From Bacteroidales bacterium (GTDB lineage: Bacteria > Bacteroidota > Bacteroidia > Bacteroidales > Muribaculaceae), in assembly GCA_015060975.1 (NCBI GenBank), contig SUXI01000003.1, forward strand, positions 183,279-247,278: 64,000 bases of DNA, given 5' to 3'. The position numbers and the translations under genes are program-made. The notes below the pieces were generated by a model. The model saw only the letters and a program-made list of their open reading frames with translations. It had not been told where the DNA came from and ran no database searches. Of this stretch, positions 1-7,165 are shown piece by piece (positions within the stretch are counted from its first letter, which is position 1; each line of letters opens with the position of its first letter).

Positions 1-120
1 ATAAAAGAAATTGCATGCAAATTAAAGTTTGATAATTATGCATTCTTTTCTAAATATGTAAAGAAACATTTAGGATTATCTCCAATCGAATATCGTTTGA
101 AATATAATGAGAGTAAATGA
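1..120 (+). CDS. AraC-family transcriptional regulator, C-terminal end only
   Basis: The first 40 codons in frame 1 end in TGA at 118-120. They read as the last helix-turn-helix of an AraC/XylS regulator: the stretch KLKFDNYAFFSKYVKKHLG followed by SPIEYR matches the family pattern of a recognition helix then G-x-S-P-x-x-[YF]-R. The rest of the gene lies left of the window, so its sensor domain and target are unknown. It faces the hydrogenase cluster convergently, with 27 bases between its stop and the hydF stop. Confidence 0.8.
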   Translation: MKEIACKLKFDNYAFFSKYVKKHLGLSPIEYRLKYNESK

Positions 121-147
121 TTTATTTATCAATCAGTATGCAATATT

Positions 148-1353
148 CTAATACGCCACTTTGTCGATGATGCCGGTGAGGGTGGCGATGGCGATGCCGT
201 AGTTGGTGATGGCTATGTTTTGAATTTGGGCTTGCGCCACGCGACTCATCACGAGCCGACGATTAAACATGCATGCACCACAATGTATCACAAGGTCATA
301 TTGCGATAGGTCGGTGGGGAAATCATTGCCTCCAACGATGTCGATTGTCAAGCTATCGCCAATGCGTCGGCGAAGCATTCGGGGCAGTTTTACCCGACCT
401 ATATCTTCGTTTTGAGGGATATGGCTGCAGGCCTCGGCTATTAATATGCGAGAATAGGGTGTGAGCGAGAGTAGTTTTTTGCCTCCCTCTATAAATGTGT
501 TTATATCACCCTTATAGCGAGCAAAAAGGATAGAAAACGAGGTGAGAAGTGGATATTGATGACGTTCCATTTGTTGTCGATATTCTTCGACAATCTCGTT
601 GACTGAGGCGAATACTTGCGAGTCGGTGATGATGAGTTGGGGCGGAGTATTGAGGGTGTTGAGCGATGCTTTCAGTCCCTCGGGAGTGCAACAAAGAGTG
701 TTGCAGCCACGGTCGAGCAGTTCGCGCAACACCTCCACTTGAGGTTTTATCAATCGTCCTTTGGGGGCTTGGGCGTCTTGAGGCATCACGAGTACCACCA
801 TGTCGCCGGCTGAGCATAGCCCTTCGGTGATAAGGCGTGTTTCTTGTAGCGATAATGAGGCAAGTCGGGCAAATAATTGTTCGATGCCCTCTCTTGTTGT
901 GGCACTTAAAGCGATAGGCTCTGACCCGATAATATCATTAACTTTCGCAACGAGCGATGCACGATTTTGCATAGTGTCGCACTTTGAAATGACTCCGATA
1001 ATAGGTGTTTTTCGTGTTGAGAGTTGAGTGATTAATGCTTCTTCAACAGAGGTGTCATCGTCATGGAATAATACCACGGCGATATCGGTTTTGTCGAGTG
1101 CTTTAAGTGATTGAGTCTTGCGTTGATTGCCGAGCGGTGTGTTGTCATCAAGTCCCGGGGTATCAATCAATATAGTAGCACCCACTCCGGGCAGTTCGAT
1201 AGGTTTCAATACCGAGTCGGTAGTGGTTCCAGCCATCTCCGACACAATCGCCACCTCTTGCCCTGCCAAGGCATTAATCAACGACGATTTACCACTATTG
1301 CATCGTCCAAAAAACGCGATATGAACACGATGTGAAGAGGGAGTTTGTTGCAT
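148..1353 (-). CDS. hydF: [FeFe]-hydrogenase H-cluster maturation GTPase HydF
   Basis: HydF is the scaffold GTPase on which the di-iron subcluster made with HydE and HydG is assembled before transfer to the hydrogenase. The 401-residue protein has the G1 P-loop GRCNSGKSS at residues 16-24, the DTPGLDD switch motif near 64-70, SKCD (a variant of NKxD) near 123, and the C-terminal iron-sulfur motif with a His near 308 and HCGAC near 357. Length is normal. The start ATG lies 5 bases after the stop of the DUF1016 gene. The first codons differ from those of the truncated hydF copy at 2488-2598 (MQQTPSS here, MTNSTQTPSS there), so this start appears to have been supplied by the inserted element. 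Expression may now depend on readthrough from the DUF1016 gene. Confidence 0.95.
   Translation of the reverse strand: MQQTPSSHRVHIAFFGRCNSGKSSLINALAGQEVAIVSEMAGTTTDSVLKPIELPGVGATILIDTPGLDDNTPLGNQRKTQSLKALDKTDIAVVLFHDDDTSVEEALITQLSTRKTPIIGVISKCDTMQNRASLVAKVNDIIGSEPIALSATTREGIEQLFARLASLSLQETRLITEGLCSAGDMVVLVMPQDAQAPKGRLIKPQVEVLRELLDRGCNTLCCTPEGLKASLNTLNTPPQLIITDSQVFASVNEIVEEYRQQMERHQYPLLTSFSILFARYKGDINTFIEGGKKLLSLTPYSRILIAEACSHIPQNEDIGRVKLPRMLRRRIGDSLTIDIVGGNDFPTDLSQYDLVIHCGACMFNRRLVMSRVAQAQIQNIAITNYGIAIATLTGIIDKVAY
1267..1348. repeat. Direct repeat copy A: 5' end of intact hydF
   Basis: This is one member of an 82-bp direct duplication; the other is at 2503-2584. I count two mismatches, both synonymous in the hydF frame (Leu and Gly codons). 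The repeat covers codons from the TPSSHR segment through the P-loop to INAL. It bounds the DUF1016 insertion on the left of the window. Confidence 0.95.
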
Positions 1354-1358
1354 TAATG

Positions 1359-2405
1359 TTATAAATTTTCGTTTTTATAATCTTCAGATAGGGCAATCAT
1401 ACGTTGCACTTCTGCTATTAGTAATTGTTTATTTGGGATACAAAGAGTATATTTTGATGCAAATATCTGATTAGATAACCCTCCTAATGCAAATTCAGCA
1501 GTAAGACTATCTTTATCTGTGCAAAGAATTATTCCGATAGGAGGATTGTCGCCGTCGTCGTTAATTTCTGATGCATAATAGTTTAGATACATATTAAGCT
1601 GACCTGCGGCTTCGGGTGTTAGTTTGGTGCGTTTTAATTCTATTAATACGTATGCTTTAAGGATTTTGTTGTAAAATACCATGTCAACGTAATAGTGTGT
1701 ATTGTTTATGGTTATACGTTGTTGAGATCCTACAAACATAAACCCACGGCCAAGTTCCAATAGGAAATTTTCTAATCCTCTGATTAACCGTTTCTCTAAA
1801 TCACTTTCCAAAATTGGCTTGTTCTCAGGCATGCCAACAAATTCAAAAACATAAGGGTCTTTTATTATGTCTATAGGAGAATTTATTTCAATTCCTTTAG
1901 ATGCGAGTTTTAAGACTTGTTCTTTGTTTGTTTGTCCGTTAGAAAGAATTAGTCTTTCAAAAAGCGAACTATTAATCTGTCTCTTTAATTCACGAAATGA
2001 CCAATTCGCATTAATGCATTCTTTTTCATAAAAGGAGCGTTTGTCGTCATCAGATATTGTAAGCAATTCGCAATAATGACTCCAACTTAATTTGTTAGAC
2101 AGTGTCTGACAAATTGGGTATTTGAGGAATAATAGTCTCATCCATTGGAGGTTGACACGAGAAAATCCCTTGTCAAACTCTTGGGTTAGCCTTCTTGATA
2201 GATCTTTTAAGATGCCTTTCCCATATTCTGCACGTTTGGCATTTTGTTGCTCTTTTTCAATTATTAATTTACCAATGTGCCAATAAGTATGTAGTAAAGT
2301 CGTGTTAACCTGAATAGCGACATTGGAACGAGCCGATTGTATAAGATTTGCAATTTGATTAAAAAGCTCATTATGCTCGATGTTTTGAGAATCTATAATA
2401 GCCAT
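1359..2405 (-). CDS. DUF1016 / YhcG-family PD-(D/E)XK nuclease
   Basis: A 348-residue protein with the two-part DUF1016 layout: an N-terminal helical, DNA-binding-like region (about 10-150, including the family stretch YGKGILKDLSRRLTQEFDKGFS) and a C-terminal PD-(D/E)XK nuclease fold (about 170-330). The likely catalytic residues are the Asp in YYVDMVFYN near 240 and the Glu-x-Lys of VLIELKR near 254-256. The family is common in Bacteroidetes; its biological role is poorly established, and a nuclease activity is inferred from the fold. The gene is inserted within hydF between two 82-bp copies of the hydF 5' end. A -7-like box CAAAAATA (minus-strand TATTTTTG) lies at 2431-2438, so it may carry its own promoter. 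Confidence 0.85.
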   Translation of the reverse strand: MAIIDSQNIEHNELFNQIANLIQSARSNVAIQVNTTLLHTYWHIGKLIIEKEQQNAKRAEYGKGILKDLSRRLTQEFDKGFSRVNLQWMRLLFLKYPICQTLSNKLSWSHYCELLTISDDDKRSFYEKECINANWSFRELKRQINSSLFERLILSNGQTNKEQVLKLASKGIEINSPIDIIKDPYVFEFVGMPENKPILESDLEKRLIRGLENFLLELGRGFMFVGSQQRITINNTHYYVDMVFYNKILKAYVLIELKRTKLTPEAAGQLNMYLNYYASEINDDGDNPPIGIILCTDKDSLTAEFALGGLSNQIFASKYTLCIPNKQLLIAEVQRMIALSEDYKNENL

Positions 2406-2487
2406 ATGGTAATCTTTTAATATCCGTCAACAAAAATACAATAAAGAGAAAAATTAATTGCATTTTTATTGAATATTTCTTTTAATA

Positions 2488-2598
2488 TTATTGTGATTTC
2501 GTCAAGGCATTAATCAGCGACGATTTACCACTATTGCATCGCCCAAAAAACGCGATATGAACACGATGTGAAGAGGGAGTTTGTGTTGAGTTGGTCAT
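2488..2598 (-). pseudogene. Truncated hydF remnant (original start, 36 codons)
   Basis: Starting at ATG 2598, 18 bases after the hydG stop, the sequence encodes MTNSTQTPSS, then the same HRVHIAFFGRCNSGKSS segment as HydF, then INAL and a non-homologous TKSQ before a stop. This looks like the ancestral start of hydF in the hydG-hydF operon, cut off after the Leu codon of INAL by the DUF1016 insertion. It keeps the P-loop but nothing else, so it is unlikely to function, although it probably still captures ribosomes. Confidence 0.9.
2503..2584. repeat. Direct repeat copy B: duplicated 5' end of hydF
   Basis: Second member of the 82-bp duplication, at a constant offset of 1236 bases from copy A. 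Between the copies are 1154 bases holding only the DUF1016 gene and about 97 bases upstream of it. No terminal inverted repeats or transposase were seen. Confidence 0.95.
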
Positions 2599-2616
2599 TT
2601 CAAAACAGTTTAGTGA

Positions 2617-4041
2617 TTAGAAACGGAAGTCGCGCTTGCCGTGGGTGATGTCGTTGAGGTGGGAGAGGGTGATGCGGCGTATTTTTTCGGAGTCGATGCG
2701 TAGCACTTCGCGGGCTATCGCTTCGTTGCCTAACTGTCGGCAGAGGGGTGAGGCGTAGTCTTCGAGATATTCGCGAAGCGTCATCAGTGCGTTTGGAGCG
2801 CAGCAGTTGCCTATCATGCCACGACGGGCAAGCGACATAAAACGGTCGCCTGTGCGGCCTTCGCGATAGCAAGCAGTGCAGAAACTGGGTATATAGCCGA
2901 GTTGCAACAGCCATGTTACAATCTCATCGAGGGTGCGATGGTCGTCGATGTCGAATTGTGCCGATTTGTCGGTGTCAACAGTTGTGTCGGCATATCCTCC
3001 CACGCTTGTGCGAGAGCCACCGCTGAGTTGCGACACTCCCACATCAAGCACTAATTCACGGCATTGTTGCGACTCGCGAGTAGAGACAATCATGCCGGTA
3101 TAGGGCACGGCAATGCGAAGAATTGCCACGATGCGACGGAATACCTCGTCGGTAACGGCATTGGGGAAGTCTTCGGGATTTATATCGTCGGCAGGACGAA
3201 TGCGAGGCACGCTGATGGTGTGTGGCCCCACTCCGTAGGTGGCTTCAAGGTGTTCGGCGTGCATCAACAACCCCACAAAGTCATAGCGATAGTTGTATAA
3301 CCCAAACAATACACCTATGCCCACATCGTCAATTCCCCCTTGCATGGCTCGGTCCATCGCCTCGGTGTGATAACACCAGTCGCTTTTGGGACCGGTGGGG
3401 TGGAGGCGTTGATATTCCTCGCGATTATAGGTCTCTTGAAACAGGATATATGTGCCTATCCCGGCATCGCGGAGCAATCGGTAATTCTCAACCGTGGTGG
3501 CTGCGATATTCACGTTCACACGGCGAATTGCTCCGTTGCGATGATGAATAGAGTAGATAGTGTCGATTGATTCAAGAATATATTCAATGGGGTTGATAGA
3601 GGGGTGTTCGCCGGCTTCGAGGGCAAGTCGTTTGTGTCCCATATCTTGCAAAGCAATCACTTCACGACGAATCTCCTCTTGCGTCAACTTGCGACGAGGT
3701 ATCGTTTTATTTTTAGCATGGTAGGGGCAATAAACACACCCATTCACGCAGTAGTTTGACAAATACAATGGGGCAAACATCACAATGCGGTTGCCATATA
3801 TGCGTTGCTTAATGTCGCGGGCAAGCGAATAGATGCGATTGTTGATTTCGGTGTCGGTACATTCGAGCAGCACCATCGCCTCACGATGCGACAGCCCTTT
3901 CCCTTGAGCCGCCTTATTGAGAATCTCCTCAATAAGAGTCATATCCTCACGATGCTCCGAGGCATACTCAAGAGTAGCCCTAATCTCGCCATCGTGAATA
4001 AATTCACCCGCCAAATGTGATGTCGCACTATAATTCGCCAT
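2617..4041 (-). CDS. hydG: [FeFe]-hydrogenase maturase HydG (radical SAM tyrosine lyase)
   Basis: HydG cleaves tyrosine to supply the CO and CN ligands of the H-cluster. The protein has the radical-SAM motif CVNGCVYC (CxxxCxxC) near residues 97-104, and the C-terminal second-cluster motif CTACYREGRTGDRFM near 386 with Cys residues in GNCCAPNA near 413, which separate HydG from its relative ThiH. I chose the ATG at 4041 (MANYSATSH, 474 residues); an upstream in-frame ATG at 4080 adds a 13-residue hydrophobic leader that does not fit the family. The gene lies downstream of hydE in the same direction and directly upstream of the hydF remnant. Confidence 0.95.
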   Translation of the reverse strand: MANYSATSHLAGEFIHDGEIRATLEYASEHREDMTLIEEILNKAAQGKGLSHREAMVLLECTDTEINNRIYSLARDIKQRIYGNRIVMFAPLYLSNYCVNGCVYCPYHAKNKTIPRRKLTQEEIRREVIALQDMGHKRLALEAGEHPSINPIEYILESIDTIYSIHHRNGAIRRVNVNIAATTVENYRLLRDAGIGTYILFQETYNREEYQRLHPTGPKSDWCYHTEAMDRAMQGGIDDVGIGVLFGLYNYRYDFVGLLMHAEHLEATYGVGPHTISVPRIRPADDINPEDFPNAVTDEVFRRIVAILRIAVPYTGMIVSTRESQQCRELVLDVGVSQLSGGSRTSVGGYADTTVDTDKSAQFDIDDHRTLDEIVTWLLQLGYIPSFCTACYREGRTGDRFMSLARRGMIGNCCAPNALMTLREYLEDYASPLCRQLGNEAIAREVLRIDSEKIRRITLSHLNDITHGKRDFRF

Positions 4042-4176
4042 AATTAACTGCAAAAGTAGTGTATTTATGGCGAAAATCACAAAGAGAGAGATTTAAATTT
4101 GTAAAAAGTCAGACATAAAAACGGGTGAAATTTGTAAAAAAATCAGAGATGGATTGCGATGAGGGGGGAGTTTATT

Positions 4177-4273
4177 CATAATGCATAATTCATAATGCAT
4201 AATTTTCATGCGGCAGCCTTTATGTTCCTTCTGTCATTCTGTCTAATTCATTTATGACACGGCGCGCCGTGTC
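4177..4273. repeat. Intergenic repeat, left copy (between hydG and hydE)
   Basis: This repeat begins with a perfect 14-bp tandem duplication (4177-4190 and 4191-4204, unit cataatgcataatt). A 64-bp core follows at 4210-4273 and ends in a perfect 18-bp palindrome at 4256-4273 (GACACGGCGCGCCGTGTC). The core recurs inverted at 5374-5437 with about five mismatches. No open reading frame of interest lies inside. The whole 4042-4323 gap holds nothing else I can name. Confidence 0.85.
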
Positions 4274-4323
4274 CCTACAAAAAAACATTCCTCACTCCGC
4301 ATTAAATAGGTTTCGCACTAATG

Positions 4324-5337
4324 TTACAGGTGGTAGTTTTTTGTGGCGAGTTGTTGTGAGAGGTTGTTGAGGGTTGAGGTGATGTCGTTTTGTGAGTGTT
4401 CTTTTCCGGGGTAAATCTCATATTTAGGACGGGCGGCGAGGGGTGAAATGTTGGGCATCACCACATTTGCCCCCGACAGAATGCCGTCGAGATAGCCTGT
4501 TGGCGATAGCGATGCCAACGCAGTGGTGGCAGGGATATTGGCATCGGGGTGCATCAGTCGGGTTATCGCAATCACAGCGAGAGTGAGGCGGAGGTCGCCT
4601 GTGGGAGCAGAGCCTAATGGAGTGTCGGGGTGGGGTATAAATGTGCCTATCCCTATCATTGCCGGACGGATTTTTTGCATCAATAGCAAATCTTCCACGA
4701 GGTGATCAATCGTTTGACTGGGCACACCCACCATCATGCCCATGCCGGCCTGATAGCCTATCCGGGTGAGCGTTTTGATGCAGTCGATGCGATTGGCGTG
4801 CGACATCTCCCCGGGGTGTATCTGCTCGTAGAGGTCACGGTTTGCCGCCTCGTGGCGTAGCAGATAGCGCGAAGCCCCGGCCTCGTAAAGTCGTTGATAC
4901 GATTCGGCCTTTCGTTCGCCAAGCGAGAGCGTTATCGCCGCTTCGGGACATTGGTGGCGTAGTTGTAAAATGAGATTGACCAATCTCTCGTCGGTAAATG
5001 CTGCATCTTCGCCACCTTGTAGCACGAAGGTGCGCAATCCTGCGCTATAGCCATCTTTGCAACAAGCGAGAATCTCCTCGTCGGATAGACGATAGCGCGA
5101 AGCGTTTTTGTTGTCGCGTCGCAATCCACAATAGTAGCAGTTATTACGGCAATAGCAGCTTATCTCGATGAGCCCGCGAGTGAAAATGCCAAACCCAAAC
5201 TGCTCGCGTGCAATTTGGGCGGCTTTATCTCTTAATTGATTAAACGTGTTGTCATCGCCACAAGCCGCAAGCAATCGTCGAAGCCCCTCGGCCTCAATCG
5301 CATGCTCACCCGCCAACTGTTTAATCAATTTAATCAT
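4324..5337 (-). CDS. hydE: [FeFe]-hydrogenase maturase HydE (radical SAM)
   Basis: HydE is the radical-SAM enzyme that works between HydG and HydF in making the H-cluster dithiolate-bridged di-iron unit. The motif CRNNCYYC (CxxxCxxC) is near residues 61-68, followed by GLRRDNKNASRYRLSDEEI, typical of the HydE/BioB group. I place the start at ATG 5337 (MIKLIKQL, 337 residues). The longer frame from 5385 would run into the palindromic end of the intergenic repeat at 5374, so the extra 16 residues are probably not real. HydE is flanked on both sides by inverted copies of that repeat. Confidence 0.92.
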   Translation of the reverse strand: MIKLIKQLAGEHAIEAEGLRRLLAACGDDNTFNQLRDKAAQIAREQFGFGIFTRGLIEISCYCRNNCYYCGLRRDNKNASRYRLSDEEILACCKDGYSAGLRTFVLQGGEDAAFTDERLVNLILQLRHQCPEAAITLSLGERKAESYQRLYEAGASRYLLRHEAANRDLYEQIHPGEMSHANRIDCIKTLTRIGYQAGMGMMVGVPSQTIDHLVEDLLLMQKIRPAMIGIGTFIPHPDTPLGSAPTGDLRLTLAVIAITRLMHPDANIPATTALASLSPTGYLDGILSGANVVMPNISPLAARPKYEIYPGKEHSQNDITSTLNNLSQQLATKNYHL

Positions 5338-5373
5338 ATCTTGAGAATTAAGAGTTGTGACGCATTCTTTTAT

Positions 5374-5437
5374 GACACGGCACACCGTGCCAGAAATGAA
5401 TTAGATAGAATGACAGAAGGAACATAAAGGCTGCCGC
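5374..5437. repeat. Intergenic repeat, right copy, inverted (upstream of hydE)
   Basis: Reverse-complement copy of the 64-bp core at 4210-4273, about 92 percent identical by eye. The palindromic end (GACACGGCACACCGTGCC) faces hydE. Beyond it, 5443-5525 is rich in attcataatgcat-type units also seen at 4177-4204. The palindromic ends face inward towards hydE in one copy and outward from hydG in the other, as expected for a pair in opposite orientation. Confidence 0.85.
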
Positions 5438-5530
5438 TCCCATTAATTCATAATGCATAGTCCATAATTCATAATGCAAATTATTATACTATATAAATTT
5501 ATGAACATAAGCATTATTATGCATTATGAA

Positions 5531-6988
5531 TTAATCTTTATGCAGTGGTTCGCGGCTTTTGAGCGCGTCGCTGAAAATCTTGTGGCCTGAGTCGTAGGCA
5601 GTGTGAAGGCTCGGACCTGAGATGCAGCCACCTTCGCATGCCATCACCTCAAGGAATTGTGTAGGCGATTTGCCGGTCTTACCATAAGCCTTGAGCAATG
5701 CCACAGTCTTTTTGTCGAGGTTAGAGATTTGTTGGTGAGTGAACGAGAACGCGCCGTTCACATGAGCGGCAACGGCTGCCGTTACACCACCGTTTTGTGC
5801 AAATCCGTGTGCCTCGCGTGCCACCTTGATGGGCAGACGGTACACCTTGTCCTCATCGAGCAATATATCCATGCCCTCAAACACCGATTGCAATTCTTCA
5901 AACGTCATCACATAGTCAACAGCATCGTCCTTGCGCGCCTCTTTGCGTTTGGCGATACATGGACCTATAAACACCACCTTGGCGTCGGGGTATTGCTCAC
6001 GCACTATTTGGGCTGTGTAATACATTGGCGAACGTGTGCTCGAGATGTATTGCTTGAGTTCGGGTGCATGCTTTTCGGCCATTTCGATATATGACGGACA
6101 GCACGAAGTGGTCATGAATGGTTGACCTTCGTCGAGCTTCTCTTTGAGTTCTTCGCTCTCTTTCTCGGTAGTCACCACCGCACCGCGAGCCACCTCTATC
6201 ACATCGGCAAAACCTATTTCTTTTATCGAGTTGTAGATAAATTCGGCAGGGGCTTTATATTGCGAGAGGATAGCGGGAGCCACCATCGCAATCACCTTCT
6301 CGCCACGCTTGATGCTTTGGAGAATGTCGAACACTTGCGAAATCTCGAAGATGGCTCCAAATGGGCAACTGTTCAAGCACTTGCCGCAATAGATACACTT
6401 CGACTCGTCGATATGTTCCACCCCGAATTCATCTTTGCTGATAGCGCCCACAGGACAAGCCTCCTCGCAGGGAATGGGAATGTGTACGATAGCGTGGTAG
6501 GGACAGCTGTTGAAACATTTGCCGCAGCTGATACATTTAGATTGATTAATGCGACCTTGACTCGTTTCCGAGTCAAACTCTATGGCATCTTTGGGGCAGT
6601 TGAGCGAGCAGGCACGTGCCACACAACCGCGACAAAGGTTTGTGATTTGATAGTTGGTGCGTACACACGATGAACAAGCCTCATCGACCACACACATTAT
6701 GTTTTCGCGGGTCTTCTCGCGATTGAGAGCTCGGCGAGCATATTCCGACAATGGTGTCAACTCGTCGTCTTCGTCGCTCATGTCAAATCCCATCAACGGG
6801 AGCGACTTATATTTCCACACTGCACGTTCCTTGTGAATGCAACAACGGGCAAGAACATTTGATTTGCGGGGACTTAATTCGATTGGTAAACGGTCGATTT
6901 TCTCAACCAACTCATTTTCATTCCATAATTTGATGAGGCGGGTCAATAATCGTTGACGCACAATCATCACATTGTTACGTATAGCCAT
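5531..6988 (-). CDS. hydA: Monomeric [FeFe] hydrogenase with N-terminal ferredoxin-like clusters
   Basis: A cytoplasmic iron-only hydrogenase of 485 residues that should interconvert protons and H2 with ferredoxin-type electrons. From the N-terminus: about 100 residues without known motifs, a Cys-rich region (CSSCVRTNYQITNLCRGC near 108), then ferredoxin-like modules (CISCGKCFNSCP and CIYCGKCLNSCP), then the H-domain. H-cluster motifs are L1 TSCCPSY near 293, L2 GPCIAKRKEA near 342, and L3 EVMACEGGCISG near 446. L1 ends in Tyr rather than the usual Trp and L2 starts GPC rather than MPC, which points to the group B type rather than the well-studied group A (inference). It is first in the hyd cluster. 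A -7-like box is at 7008-7015 on the minus strand. No partner flavin subunit is nearby. Confidence 0.93.
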   Translation of the reverse strand: MAIRNNVMIVRQRLLTRLIKLWNENELVEKIDRLPIELSPRKSNVLARCCIHKERAVWKYKSLPLMGFDMSDEDDELTPLSEYARRALNREKTRENIMCVVDEACSSCVRTNYQITNLCRGCVARACSLNCPKDAIEFDSETSQGRINQSKCISCGKCFNSCPYHAIVHIPIPCEEACPVGAISKDEFGVEHIDESKCIYCGKCLNSCPFGAIFEISQVFDILQSIKRGEKVIAMVAPAILSQYKAPAEFIYNSIKEIGFADVIEVARGAVVTTEKESEELKEKLDEGQPFMTTSCCPSYIEMAEKHAPELKQYISSTRSPMYYTAQIVREQYPDAKVVFIGPCIAKRKEARKDDAVDYVMTFEELQSVFEGMDILLDEDKVYRLPIKVAREAHGFAQNGGVTAAVAAHVNGAFSFTHQQISNLDKKTVALLKAYGKTGKSPTQFLEVMACEGGCISGPSLHTAYDSGHKIFSDALKSREPLHKD

Positions 6989-7106
6989 AGATTGGTAAAT
7001 TATTCTGCAAAATTAATTCTTTTTGTGCTAATAATAGGTAATAGTATGGATTTTTTTTTGTTATGTGTGGTTTTGGGAGGAATAATAGAAATAGGAAATT
7101 TTTCAT

Positions 7107-7141
7107 GAAAAAACCGGCATCCTCGATTGAGAATGCCGGTT
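7107..7141 (-). terminator. Rho-independent terminator of rpsA
   Basis: The arms AACCGGCAT (7112-7120) and ATGCCGGTT (7133-7141) form a GC-rich hairpin, followed on the minus strand by a T run. It sits 25 bases after the rpsA stop. Confidence 0.85.
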
Positions 7142-7165
7142 GGATTATGGTTTATAATCAATTGA

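Noticed and set aside
1359..2405. DUF1016 gene as part of a restriction-modification or toxin-antitoxin system
   Set aside because: No methylase, specificity subunit or small partner gene is next to it; both neighbours are hyd genes.
4081..5530. CRISPR-like array from the repeated cataatgcataatt units
   Set aside because: Units are short and directly adjacent or irregular, with no spacers of constant length and no cas genes.
6122..6673. 183-codon frame on the plus strand opposite hydA
   Set aside because: It is antisense to a strongly supported gene and has no domain or promoter. It arises from codon bias.
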